In this document: positions 22,674 through 32,250 of the stretch, piece after piece | Numbering within the stretch: position 1 is the stretch's first letter | Layout: each line of letters starts with the position of its first letter | Source: Saussurea involucrata | Lineage: Eukaryota; Streptophyta; Magnoliopsida; Asterales; Asteraceae | DNA: 64,000 bases | Reading direction: 5' to 3' | Assembly: GCA_033807775.1 (NCBI GenBank) | Contig: CM066313.1 | Coordinates: 86,863,484 to 86,927,483, forward strand | Program-made: the position numbers and the translations under genes | Notes under the pieces: model-generated | The model's database searches: none | Seen by the model: only the letters and a program-made list of their open reading frames with translations | What the model was told of the DNA's origin: nothing

Positions 22674-23170
22674 GGACCGCTTACAAAACTCCTATTGGAA
22701 TGTCCCCGTATAAACTCGTTTTTGGGAAAGCCTATCACCTGCTTGTAGAATTAGAACATAAGGCCTATTGGTCCATAAAGGAACTCAACATGAATTTGGA
22801 TGAGGCAGGAAAAAGAAGAACTCTACAACTGTGTGGGTTAGAAGAACATAGAAATTTTTCTTATGAAAATGCCAAACTTTACAAAGAATATACAAAAAAA
22901 TGGCACGATAAGAAAATCAGTCCAAAAGAGTTATTTGCAGGACAACAGGTCCTATTGTTCAACTCCAGACTCAGGTTGTTTCCAGGTAAATTAAACTCTA
23001 GATGGACAGGACCATATCAGATTGCTAAAGTTTATCCCTATGGAGTGATTGAATTGATTGATCCAGAAAAAAGAACAACTTTTAAGGTAAACGGACATCG
23101 AGTAAAACCCTTTGTTGAACCTCAAAATCTGATACAACAGCCTATGGAGGTCGTCCACTTTCTAGAATGA
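22674..23170 (+). pseudogene. Athila-type integrase, C-terminal part
   Basis: Resumes the integrase after the two solo LTRs with TAYKTPIGMSPYKLVFGKA and the long C-terminal region (LEHKAYWSIKELN, WHDKKISPKELFAGQQVLLF, SRWTGPYQIAKVYPYGVIEL, FKVNGHRVKPF), which is the GPY/F-type module of Gypsy integrases. The frame is open to its natural stop at 23168-23170. The real frame continues from upstream and does not start at the chance ATG in the solo LTR. A conserved Arg of the WAYRTAYKT word is a Trp here. Confidence 0.9.
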
Positions 23171-23232
23171 AAATAAAATAAAATAAAAATATGTATATAT
23201 AATAAAAATAGATAATTTAAAAATACGAAAAG

Positions 23233-23283
<51 letters not shown>

Positions 23284-24027
23284 GCATATTTTATTTCCAA
23301 AAACAAGAAAAATATAAATAGTAGTTATAAAAATAAAATATAAAATCATTTTTAAATAAAGAGAGATTTACAAAAGATGTAAATTTTGGGGAAAGACAGA
23401 GTTTGGAGAGAAAAATTCTAATCAGGAGAGGAATAAGAAATTTTCGGCCTTTGGCCAAATTCTTATAATCGAGGGAAGTAACCAACCCAAATGATCGAAA
23501 CTCGATAACGAGAATCTGAATTTTTACTGGGCCTTGAAAAATATTTTCAGCCAGATCCACGTTTAATTCATATTTATAATTAGTTGGGCCGGTTACGTTT
23601 AATTAAGTTGGGTCTCTAAATTAATTTAAAAGGTTAAACTGGGCCAAGAAAATTTTCGGCCCAGTATCTGATTTTAGTCTCAAGGCCCAATTCAAATTAA
23701 AGAAAAAGAAAACCAAACTAATAAACCTTAACTAGATCTGTTTTTAATTGAAAATCTAGCTAACAATTCCTAATCTAGTTACTATACAGTGTACTTGTTA
23801 AGAGCATTAAATGCTCGTACTTGATTTAAGACCACATGCAGATATATTTTCTTTTTCATGCGAACAAACAAAAACACACACTACTATATTTCTTCTTCTT
23901 TGGTACTGTTCACTGCCACCACCGCCGATTTTTTTCTGTCAAAAGACCACCTCAACTTCTCGCTGACGTCACCCATCTCTCTCGACCTCTCATCTTCCCA
24001 AATAAAACCCACTTCCTTACCTTCTAT
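23171..24027 (+). other. Spacer between pol and env-like gene of the Athila-type element
   Basis: Non-coding. It holds a TA microsatellite (23236-23281) and a purine-rich stretch (23355-23440) that resembles the second polypurine tract region of Athila elements. It also has several TTGGGCC / GGCCCA words (23585-23690). The upstream extension of the env-like frame from 23836 to 24027 is rich in Phe, His and Leu and is likely untranslated leader. Confidence 0.55.
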
Positions 24028-25386
24028 ATGGCCAGAGCTCGAAAAACCCATACACCCACCTCGGTGAACCACCGAATAACGAGAGGCCAAAGCCACCTAT
24101 TACTTTCGAAATACGATCGGAGGAAGAGAACAAAAACAACCCACCGGAGAATTTCAAAAATGAACTCCGACGATCGGAAACCCCCGATTCCACCACCGAC
24201 GGTTGCTCCGGTGAACCTCCGCCTCTCCGACGATCATTCCAGATTGAGAAGCCTAGCTGTTGCCGCCGAGCATTTTGTTCAGTCGTCGTCATCGTCGCAC
24301 CTGCGCACGACAAGGGTCTACACAAATCCCTTTTACGCCGAGCATGAGGACCGAAAACCTCATCTGAGCTCGTCGCCACAAAACGTATCGACATCTATGA
24401 TCAGAGAACCTTCTGTTGGGTTCGATCAGACATATCTCGCTACAAACAAGTTCCTGTTGAACTACGGTCCACGACCAATGTTTTACCAACCTGATTCGCG
24501 ACCACTGTTCTTTCCGGCAAATATCAGTCCTCCACCAGGATTTACACATCCTCGTTTTGCACCGAGACTCCCGCACCAACACAAGATTGCTTCTGCAATA
24601 GTGTTGGACCAACTTGGCAACCCACTTCCGAACCAACCATCTGCTTTTCGACCATTTGACCCCGTGCGACCATCGATGGTCAACAACCTAAATTACCCAC
24701 CTGTTGCATCCACGGTCGTACCTCAAGACCATCGCCGACCACCACCTCTCCCTACTTTGGAACCACCTACGACATCCTCTACACTCTTTAAACCACCCCT
24801 ATTTCACCCAAACACATACAAAACCCTAACCCAAATACCACCCCTCACCAATACAGCCGACGGGTGAAATCAAATGCGATGGGTAACATGCAACCCATTA
24901 AAAAGAGAAAGGTTTGGGTTGAATCGAAGATGGTGAACTTGTCGTATCGGAGGAAGATGCGGGTCAAGATGGTGAAGAAAATGAATCAGAGAACTCTCAA
25001 AGAGTTCGTGTGGTTGACAAGGGGAAACAAAAAGTCGATACCTCTTTAAACTCAAATATCACTCGTTACGATTTATTTTCATGTCATGAAGCTATGCTTA
25101 AATTTCCAACTTTAGCACGTAAAATATGCCATGCACCACGTGGATTTCATGTTAATACATTACTTGCACACCCGCACATTGGTTATTTGATCACAAAGTT
25201 GGGCTGGGAAATTTTTTGTGAACCACCAAGTCAATATAATATTGACTGGGTGAGGGATTTTTATAGTGAAATGTCCGCAACGGACGGTGTAAAAATCCTT
25301 GTTAGACAAACCGAGGTTGATTTTTCGGCCACGACCATTAATAACTTTTTGGGTATTGTCCCGCCTAAACATTCCGAGATGGATCG
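24028..25386 (+). pseudogene. Athila env-like gene, N-terminal part
   Basis: ATG 24028 is chosen because MARARKTHTP resembles the basic start of Athila third ORFs. The frame runs to 24867 and is rich in Pro, Ser and Arg with no domain I recognise. A frameshift between about 24860 and 24920 moves it to an acidic linker and then the conserved part at 25010-25386 (PTLARKICHAPRGF, LITKLGWEIFCEP, VRDFYSEMSA, INNFLGIVP). This resembles the 'putative plant transposon protein' domain found in Athila third ORFs. Its role is unknown; an envelope function has only been proposed from gene position. Copia-B cuts the frame at 25386, and it continues in phase at 33585. Confidence 0.72.
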
Positions 25387-26047
25387 TGTTGGACAACCTA
25401 AGGGGGGGGTAAGGTTGTATTTAAAATCTTTTTCTTTCAAAAAAAATCTTTGAACAAATAAATACAGTACAAACAATACAGTAAAAATAAAGCAGAGTAT
25501 AAACAAGTAAATATACAACAATTATATAAACAGATATAATTTAAATGCACAGCGGAAATGTAAAGAGATAAGGGAAAGAGAATACTTGACAACGAGATTT
25601 TTAAAGTGGTTCACCAAACACAAAGTTGGCTAGTCCACCTCGAGAAAATAACACTTCTCGGAGATCCAATACGAAACGTGTTCTTTACGGTAGAAACACA
25701 AACCTTAATACAACAAACGCGAATCACTCTACTTTGAGAGATTAAGGTGGATCACTCACTCTAATTCAAACACTTACAAGAGGGTATAAATTTTAATATG
25801 AATAATCACTCTTGAATAAGGTTTATCACTTGGATATTTTTAGAGAGTTTGATCACTTGAGTTGTGTTGCTGATTCAACTAATCGTGAGATTTTAATCTG
25901 CTATCAACTCAAGATTTCTTGCTCAAAAAATTAATTTATCAGTTTAAGTGATTTAGTGTGAGTAAGAAAGCAGCAGAATAATAATCAAATGCTGAGGGAG
26001 AACTTAATGCTGAAGTTGGTGTAGAGTTGAATGCTGCTGGAGGCTTG

Positions 26048-26055
26048 TATTTATA
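26048..26055 (-). promoter_or_regulatory. TATA box of the Copia-B LTR promoter (left copy)
   Basis: TATTTATA on the plus strand reads TATAAATA on the element's coding strand. It sits between the palindrome array (upstream) and a leader running to the primer-binding site. The active copy for transcribing the element is the identical one at 32912-32919 in the right LTR. Transcription would start about 25-35 bases further left. Confidence 0.7.
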
Positions 26056-26083
26056 CTGGATGAAAATCAGCCTTGAAGATTTC

Positions 26084-26310
26084 GCGGTATACCGCCGAAC
26101 CATCGCGGTATACCTGCGTCATAAAAAGTGTACAGCAAGGAGAAGGTCAACCTGCAAAAACTCAACGGCTTTGTGTACCCGCGGTATACCGCGTTGCACA
26201 TGGCGGTATACCGCCTGACAAACTTTCCTGACAAAAGAAGCTTCTCATGCAGAACAGTTGATGGGAAACAGTACCCGCGGTATACCGCGAATACCTTGGC
26301 GGTATACCGC
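26084..26310 (-). promoter_or_regulatory. Six GCGGTATACCGC palindromes upstream of the Copia-B TATA box
   Basis: The 12-bp palindrome GCGGTATACCGC occurs at 26084-26095, 26105-26117 (imperfect), 26181-26192, 26203-26214, 26277-26288 and 26299-26310. They form three pairs with 21-22 bp between members, about two helical turns, and 96-97 bp between pairs. Flanking bases extend some copies to 14 bp (GGCGGTATACCGCC, CGCGGTATACCGCG). The array ends about 30 bp before the TATA box. The same array is at 32948-33174 in the other LTR. A dimeric transcription-factor site is the natural reading; hairpins or methylation targets are alternatives. Confidence 0.85.
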
Positions 26311-26715
26311 CTAAAGATCTGTCCAATGAGAGCATGGCAACGCAGGAAACTTCGGCTGATCACAATCTTGCAACAGTAACAAGTAGCAGACAGCATATAT
26401 ATATCAGAGATTTATATATAAAAGATATTATATATATATTTGATTCAAATATATTTATATAGATACGAAATATCCAAGTGATAAAATATTTTAGGGTGTT
26501 TATCATTTTAAAATAAAATGACGAAACTCTTCAGACTTGGATTCTTCAGATAAAAAATTTATCGAGATCATTTAAATATCTGCACACTCAGATAAAATAT
26601 TAGATAACAAATAATGCGGTGTGTTTTGTAATCATCAAAATAAATATGGAGATGTGATTTTATGTGTACCAAAAATATATCACAATATTTAAAGCTGGGT
26701 ACACTTGCACCAACA

Positions 26716-26729
26716 ATCTCCCCCTTTTT
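26716..26729 (-). other. Polypurine tract of Copia-B
   Basis: On the minus strand this reads AAAAAGGGGGAGAT directly before the LTR start TGTTGG, the normal form and place of the plus-strand primer of plant Copia elements. Confidence 0.9.
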
Positions 26730-26878
26730 GATGATGACAAACACAACGCTAAACACGAGAGCATACTCGGTTTCTCTCCCCCTTTTGTCGAAGCAAAAAG
26801 GGTTTAAGAAAACCGCTTATGCTCCCCCTCGAAAGATGCTCCCCCTCAAAATATGAAATATTTGAGAGTTAGTATTTA

Positions 26879-29800
26879 TCAAGGGTTATACTCAAGCATG
26901 CCTAAACCAAGTCTTAATTTAAAGAACGCTTTCTTGTTTAGAGCTTTAGTGAAAATATCGGCCAAATTATCTTCCGAATCAACCTTTTCAAGCACGATTT
27001 TGCCTTTTTGAACATTATCTCGTAAAAAGTGATGTCTCAATTCAATATGTTTGGTACGAGAATGTAAAACGGGATTTTTACTTAAGTTTATGGCACTTGA
27101 GTTATCACACATAATTGGAATTTTGGTTAGGTGTACCTCAAAATCGGTAAGTGTGTGTTTCATCCATAGGACTTGAGCACATGCTCTTGCGGCGGCTACA
27201 TATTCCGCTTCGGTGGTAGACAAAGCTACGGATTGTTGTTTCTTAGAGAACCAAGATACAAGTGAGAGACCTATAAAGGCACATACCCCACTAGTACTTT
27301 TTCGGTCAACAATAGATCCACCAAGATCGGAATCGGCAAAACACGTTACTTCTAACTCGGGTTGCTTTGCGTACCATAAGCCAAGATTAGTAGTACCTCG
27401 TAAATATCGAAAAATACGCTTGACAGCTTCATAGTGAGATTGTTTAGGTGAAGATTGAAAACGAGCACATAAACATACACTAAACATAATATCAGGTCTA
27501 CTAGCAGTTAAATATAACAAGCTACCAATCATACCACGATAAATCTTTTCATTAAAATCGTTTCCCTCCTCGTCACGCGATAATTGCAAATTTGTGGTCA
27601 TTGGAGTTTCAACGGGTTTGACATTTTCAAAGTTAAACTTTTTCAACATATCTTTACAATATTTAGATTGACTAATAAAAATACCAGTTTCACATTGTTT
27701 TATTTGCAATCCTAAGAAGTATTTTAACTCTCCCATCATGCTCATTTCAAATTCGCTAGTCATTTTCGCAGAAAATTCATTACACAGTTTTTCATTAGTG
27801 GAACCAAAAATAATATCATCAACATATACTTGCACAACCACAATATCATTTTGAACATATTTCACAAATAAAGTATTATCTATTTTACCCATAATATAAC
27901 CACTAACAATTAAAAAGGTTTTTAATCTATCATACCAAGCACGCGGAGCCTGCTTTAAACCATAAAGCGCCTTTTTCAATTTATAAACATGTGTCGGGTT
28001 TTCAAAACTTTCAAAACCGGGAGGTTGAGAAACGTATACCTCCTCATTTATAATACCATTTAAGAAAGCACTTTTAACATCCATTTGAAATAATTTAAAA
28101 TCTTTAGCATTTGCAAAAGCGAGAAGCATTCGAATAGACTCCAACCTTGCAACCGGTGCAAAGGTTTCGTCATAATCTATACCTTCTTGTTGACTGTACC
28201 CCTTGGCAACTAAACGTGCCTTGTTTCGTGTGACTCCACCGTTCTCGTCTACCTTGTTACGGAAGACCCATCTTGTGCCAATAATGGTTTGACTACTAGG
28301 GCTTGGCACTAAGTCCCATACATCATTCCTAGTAAATTGATTTAACTCATCTTGCATGGCCAATATCCAATCCTCATCGCCTAAAGCTTCATCTATGGTT
28401 TTAGGTTCTATGGTTGAGATAAAGGCATGGAAAGCACAATGGGTAAGGATTTGTGATCTAGTTGTCCTTTGGTTTAGGTCACCTATAATTTGATCTACGG
28501 GATGTCCTCGAGCGGTTCTAAGGTTAGGATCATCTATACCTTGTGGAATAAAGCACGGAGGGGCATCACTAGATTCAATATTATTTGTGGAAGGTTGGGT
28601 ACCTAAATCCAAGGTACTAAGTTGTTGGGCTAAGACGTCTCCTTCACGGATATTATCATTTGCTAAGGGTGCACTCGGTTTGGGAGGACTCTCGTCAAAA
28701 CTAACATTAAGGGATTCTTCCACTACCATGGTCTCCTTATTTAGGATTCTATAGGCTTTGCTATTCCAAGAGTAACCTAGGAAAACTCCCTCATAGGCTT
28801 TGGGGTCAAATTTGGTTAGGTAGGATTTGGTGTTTAAAATGAAACATTTACAACCAAAAACTTTTAGGTGAGCTAGGGAAGGTTTTCTACCTCGGTAAAG
28901 TTCATAGGGTGTCTTATTTAGGATACCTCTAATTAGGACACGGTTAAGCACATAGGTCGCGGTAGCAACGGCATCACACCAAAACTTTTGGGGAACTTGA
29001 TGTTCGTTTAGCATAGTCCTACTCATTTCTTGCAACGTTCGATTTTTCCTTTCAACAACCCCGTTTGACTGAGGAGTTCGAGGAGCCGAAAAGTTATGAG
29101 TTATACCATGTTTATCACAAAAGGCACCAAATTGTACATCATTATCGAATTCTCGTCCATGGTCCGTACGTATGGAAACAATCGTACAACCTTGTTGGTT
29201 TTGAATTCGTTTTCCCAAAATTTTAAACTTTTCAAAAGCCTCATTTTTATGTCTCAAAAATAAAGTCCAAGTATAACGGGAATAGTCATCCACAATAACC
29301 AAAGTATAAAAATTTCCTCCAAAACTTTGAATAGCCATCGGGCCAAAAAGATCCATATGTAAAAGTTCTAAAACTCTTTGAGTAGAAATAACATTTTTTG
29401 ATTTATGAGAAACGTGATGTTGTTTGCCGACACGACAAGCATCACAAAAATGATTATCAAACTTTAATTTTGGCAGGTCACTCACAAGCTCCTTATTTTT
29501 TAAGTTTTGCATTAATCTTAGATTAGCGTGACCTAAACGCCTATGCCATAAAGTAGAAACATCATTAATAGAAGATAAGCATACATTATCAGATACAACA
29601 GTTTTACAAATATATAAATTTCCTTTTACAAAGCCATTTAAAAGAACTTTGCCATTTTTTATGATTTTACAAGAATCTTCTTCGAAGACAACAGTTGTAT
29701 TATTTTTACACAATTGGCGAACACTTAACAAATTAAAATGTAAATTATCAACATGATTCACATTAAGAAATTGAACATTATTGCAAGAGACTGTACCTCT

Positions 29801-29929
29801 ACCAATTATATTTCCTTTGGAGTTTCCTCCAAAGATTACCTGTCCACCATCACATGACTTATATGATGAAAAGAGATTATTGTTTCCGGTCATGTGACGT
29901 GTGCAACCACTATCGAGTATCCAGTCCAT
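26879..29929 (-). CDS. Copia-B pol: protease, integrase, reverse transcriptase, RNase H
   Basis: An intact 1,016-codon frame. The aspartic protease motif WILDSGCTRHMTG is at residues 3-15, at the very start, so gag must be joined upstream or made apart. The integrase has LWHRRLGH (His 129 and 134) and CDAC (162-165), then catalytic Asp 193 (HMDLFGP), Asp 256 (RTDHGREF) and Glu 293 (NGVVERKN). Reverse transcriptase runs from about 540 (GTRWVFRNKV) through QMDVKSAFLNG to VYVDDIIFGS (YVDD 702-705). RNase H follows with ADSDLGG, STTEAEYVAA and CDNSSAINL. No stop or frameshift is seen. The first ATG at 29929 lies just upstream of the protease, and an in-frame TAG precedes it at 29942-29944, which is also a candidate splice acceptor. 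Confidence 0.95.
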   Translation of the reverse strand: MDWILDSGCTRHMTGNNNLFSSYKSCDGGQVIFGGNSKGNIIGRGTVSCNNVQFLNVNHVDNLHFNLLSVRQLCKNNTTVVFEEDSCKIIKNGKVLLNGFVKGNLYICKTVVSDNVCLSSINDVSTLWHRRLGHANLRLMQNLKNKELVSDLPKLKFDNHFCDACRVGKQHHVSHKSKNVISTQRVLELLHMDLFGPMAIQSFGGNFYTLVIVDDYSRYTWTLFLRHKNEAFEKFKILGKRIQNQQGCTIVSIRTDHGREFDNDVQFGAFCDKHGITHNFSAPRTPQSNGVVERKNRTLQEMSRTMLNEHQVPQKFWCDAVATATYVLNRVLIRGILNKTPYELYRGRKPSLAHLKVFGCKCFILNTKSYLTKFDPKAYEGVFLGYSWNSKAYRILNKETMVVEESLNVSFDESPPKPSAPLANDNIREGDVLAQQLSTLDLGTQPSTNNIESSDAPPCFIPQGIDDPNLRTARGHPVDQIIGDLNQRTTRSQILTHCAFHAFISTIEPKTIDEALGDEDWILAMQDELNQFTRNDVWDLVPSPSSQTIIGTRWVFRNKVDENGGVTRNKARLVAKGYSQQEGIDYDETFAPVARLESIRMLLAFANAKDFKLFQMDVKSAFLNGIINEEVYVSQPPGFESFENPTHVYKLKKALYGLKQAPRAWYDRLKTFLIVSGYIMGKIDNTLFVKYVQNDIVVVQVYVDDIIFGSTNEKLCNEFSAKMTSEFEMSMMGELKYFLGLQIKQCETGIFISQSKYCKDMLKKFNFENVKPVETPMTTNLQLSRDEEGNDFNEKIYRGMIGSLLYLTASRPDIMFSVCLCARFQSSPKQSHYEAVKRIFRYLRGTTNLGLWYAKQPELEVTCFADSDLGGSIVDRKSTSGVCAFIGLSLVSWFSKKQQSVALSTTEAEYVAAARACAQVLWMKHTLTDFEVHLTKIPIMCDNSSAINLSKNPVLHSRTKHIELRHHFLRDNVQKGKIVLEKVDSEDNLADIFTKALNKKAFFKLRLGLGMLEYNP

Positions 29930-29941
29930 ATCAAGATCAAT

Positions 29942-30348
29942 CTACAATAATGAAGATATAACTTTTATGGTCCCCATTTCTCGTGGGTCCTTGACAATTA
30001 GTTTCAAAAGTCAACCAACATACATATATATAAAGTCAAACAGAATATATATATATATAATACATTACACAATATATAATACATCAAACCATATTAATAA
30101 ATATATATAACACATTAAACATAATATATATATATATAAGAATTAAAAGAATTAAATAAAATGTATATATATATGTGCAGTACGTATGTATATATATATA
30201 TGAATAGTATTATATATTACTTATATATATAACATATACAACAGAATATATTTAAACTATATATATATATATAACACATTTAAAACCATAAACGCATACC
30301 ACCGGGATTATCATTACTAAACATTCCTTTTGGAATCCATTTATTTAC
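29942..30348 (-). other. AT-rich gag-pol spacer with candidate 407-bp intron
   Basis: Gag ends at 30280 and pol starts at 29929, separated by 350 bp dominated by TA microsatellites. On the coding strand a donor ATG|GTAAATAAA (exon end 30349) and an acceptor CATTATTGTAG|ATT (exon start 29941) are both in phase 0. Splicing would therefore join gag codon 614 in frame to pol 12 bases before its ATG. The span is AT-rich as plant introns are, has a T-rich run before the acceptor, and an ACTAAT branch-like word near 30000. A coding-like scrap just before the acceptor could instead mean that a microsatellite simply expanded between gag and pol. Splicing is inference. Confidence 0.45.
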
Positions 30349-32190
30349 CATTTTAATTTTGCGATTATATTTATCATATACATAAAAACAAGCATTTACA
30401 TTCGCATTATTATTAGGTTTAGAATATTTATCATGGTACATGCGAGCATACGGTTTTCTCGTATTATAATTTACATTATTTATTTTACGCACATATGGAG
30501 GTTTTTGCACATATTGATTTCTTGTATTTACTTTAGGTGATTCATAAAATCTTTTGATGGGTATACAAGAACATTTATCAACACAAGTATTGGAACCAAT
30601 GCCTTTTCTACATTTTATACGGTTAGGCATATTAAGCATGTTAAGAACCTTTTTATTACTACTTTCAAAAGCTTTAGCTAGCATGTTATCTTTTTCATAT
30701 GAAGCACATTTAGCCTTTAAGCATGTAATTTCATTCTCAAGAATATCACAGTTTGTACAAATAATATTTTCATGTGATTTTTTATTTAAGCATGCAATTT
30801 CTTTATTTAAAACATCACAAGATTTACAAAAATCTTTTTCTCCTAATTTAGTTTCTAATTTAGCAATTATATCCATATCATTTTCAGATTTTTGTTTAAC
30901 ATTTTTTATTTCCTTTTTACATGCATTTACAGTTTCTTTTAACATAGCATTCTCATCTTGGTAACGATTTGCAAGAGCGGCCATTTTATGAAACGATTCA
31001 TATAGTTCTTCAAGATTATTTTCATTATCATTTTCATAATCACTATCGTAATCTGAGTAAGAAGATTTTACCTCGTCGTCGCTATCGGCCATAAGACAAA
31101 TGGCTTGATAGTCATCTTCTTCTTCACTCTCGCTCCACGCGCCTCCAATGAAGGCTTTCTCCTTCTTCTTTTGGAATTTGTTCTTTTTAGGACATTCATT
31201 GGCGTAGTGGTCTTTGTCACCACATGAGTAGCAAAAGCCTCTCTTTGGCTTAGCTTTATCGTCTTCACTCGAGTCGCCATTTTTCTTAATTTTTTCGTCT
31301 CGTTTATGGAACTTACGACTTCGATTATCACCACCACGACGGTAGTTACCGTTTCTTTGAAATCTGCCATTGTTAGAAAATTTATTATTATTATTAAGAA
31401 ATTTGGAAAAGTTTCTTACCAACATGGCGACTTCATCGAGAGTTTCGGAAGGATCTTTCGAGGAGCTAGCTTTCTCCTTTTTCTTCTCATCTTTTGGTGT
31501 TGAGACATTGAGAGCGATTGATTTCTTTTTAACTTGCTCCCGATCTTTGTTTCTTTTAAGTGCAATTTCATGCACTTTAAGATTACCGATTAAGTCATCT
31601 ATCTTCATTATGGAGAGGTCACGGGAGTCTTCTAAGGATGTTATCTTTTGCATCCACTCCGAAGGAAGGGCTCGTAGGATTTTCCTTATATAGTCCTCGT
31701 TAGGATAAGTGCGATCCAAACCTTTCAAAGTAGTCACAATAAGGTTAAATCTTTTAAACATTGAGTCAATTGACTCATCTTGTTTCATTTCGAATAGTTC
31801 ATAATCGTGAACTAAAATATTTACTTTACTAGATTTAACCTCCGTGTTTCCACGATGAGTATTATTTAAACTTTCCCATATTTGATTTGCAGTTTTATAA
31901 GTATATACTCTTTCGATTTCGTCAGTTGTTAAAGCAGCATATAATATATTTTTAGCTTCAAAGTTTAAACAAAAATGGGCTTCATCAGAAGTAGTCCAGT
32001 CATCTAGGGGTTTATCAATATAAACATCATCTTTCACAATGGTGGGTTTAAAATTCCCTTTTTCTATGATGTTCCAAATCTTTTGATTTTTGCCACGCAC
32101 GTGACATTCAAATAGCTCGGCCCAAATGCCAAACTTTTCAGTATCTATCAAAGGAGGTTTTGAAAACACGATATTAGTTTGTTGAGCCAT
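30280..32190 (-). CDS. Copia-B gag (636 codons)
   Basis: Starts at ATG 32190 (MAQQTNIVF), about 45 bases after the primer-binding site. Residues about 20-215 form the capsid-like region common in plant Copia gag (word FEMKQDESIDSMFKRF near 133). A basic, Asn/Arg-rich segment (260-300) precedes a single CX2CX4HX4C zinc knuckle, CYSCGDKDHYANEC, at about 320-333. This is followed by an acidic patch and a long predicted coiled coil with four CDxLxxE-type cysteine repeats (about 430-510), then a basic tail ending at 30280. It would form the virus-like particle and bind the RNA. The last 23 codons lie inside the candidate intron, so unspliced RNA gives this form. The coiled coil after the knuckle suggests the SIRE/Tork side of Copia; I cannot place it more finely. 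Confidence 0.93.
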   Translation of the reverse strand: MAQQTNIVFSKPPLIDTEKFGIWAELFECHVRGKNQKIWNIIEKGNFKPTIVKDDVYIDKPLDDWTTSDEAHFCLNFEAKNILYAALTTDEIERVYTYKTANQIWESLNNTHRGNTEVKSSKVNILVHDYELFEMKQDESIDSMFKRFNLIVTTLKGLDRTYPNEDYIRKILRALPSEWMQKITSLEDSRDLSIMKIDDLIGNLKVHEIALKRNKDREQVKKKSIALNVSTPKDEKKKEKASSSKDPSETLDEVAMLVRNFSKFLNNNNKFSNNGRFQRNGNYRRGGDNRSRKFHKRDEKIKKNGDSSEDDKAKPKRGFCYSCGDKDHYANECPKKNKFQKKKEKAFIGGAWSESEEEDDYQAICLMADSDDEVKSSYSDYDSDYENDNENNLEELYESFHKMAALANRYQDENAMLKETVNACKKEIKNVKQKSENDMDIIAKLETKLGEKDFCKSCDVLNKEIACLNKKSHENIICTNCDILENEITCLKAKCASYEKDNMLAKAFESSNKKVLNMLNMPNRIKCRKGIGSNTCVDKCSCIPIKRFYESPKVNTRNQYVQKPPYVRKINNVNYNTRKPYARMYHDKYSKPNNNANVNACFYVYDKYNRKIKMVNKWIPKGMFSNDNPGGMRLWF

Positions 32191-32236
32191 TTAGAAGAAT
32201 AAGAGAAAAAAATGCAGAATATTTTTTGAAAGACCT

Positions 32237-32248
32237 GCTCTGATACCA
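32237..32248 (-). other. Primer-binding site of Copia-B (tRNA-Met)
   Basis: GCTCTGATACCA on the plus strand is TGGTATCAGAGC on the coding strand, two bases inside the right-hand (5') LTR. Confidence 0.93.
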
Positions 32249-32250
32249 AA

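Larger units (their letters stand above)
25387..26715 (-). repeat. 3' LTR of Copia-B (left end)
   Basis: On the minus strand it starts TGTTGGTGCAAGTG and ends GGTTGTCCAACA. The TATA box TATAAATA (minus strand) lies at 26048-26055. The 360 bp before it hold the palindrome array described separately. The C-rich run near the left end (CCCCCCCC on the minus strand, 25406-25413) and a short T/A-rich stretch mark the end of U5. Small open frames such as 26027-26218 repeat exactly in the other LTR and are not genes. Confidence 0.95.

Noticed and set aside
24028..24867. Possible captured host gene (Pro/Ser/Arg-rich protein) inside the Athila element
   Set aside because: Position after pol, basic start and continuation into the conserved third-ORF domain fit the element's own env-like gene better.
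26027..26396. Open frames within the Copia-B LTR, repeated at 32891-33260
   Set aside because: They read through the palindrome array on both strands and exist only because the LTR is duplicated.
27213..27434. Plus-strand frames opposite Copia-B pol and gag (also 30554-30964 and 31370-31693)
   Set aside because: Antisense shadows of intact coding regions.
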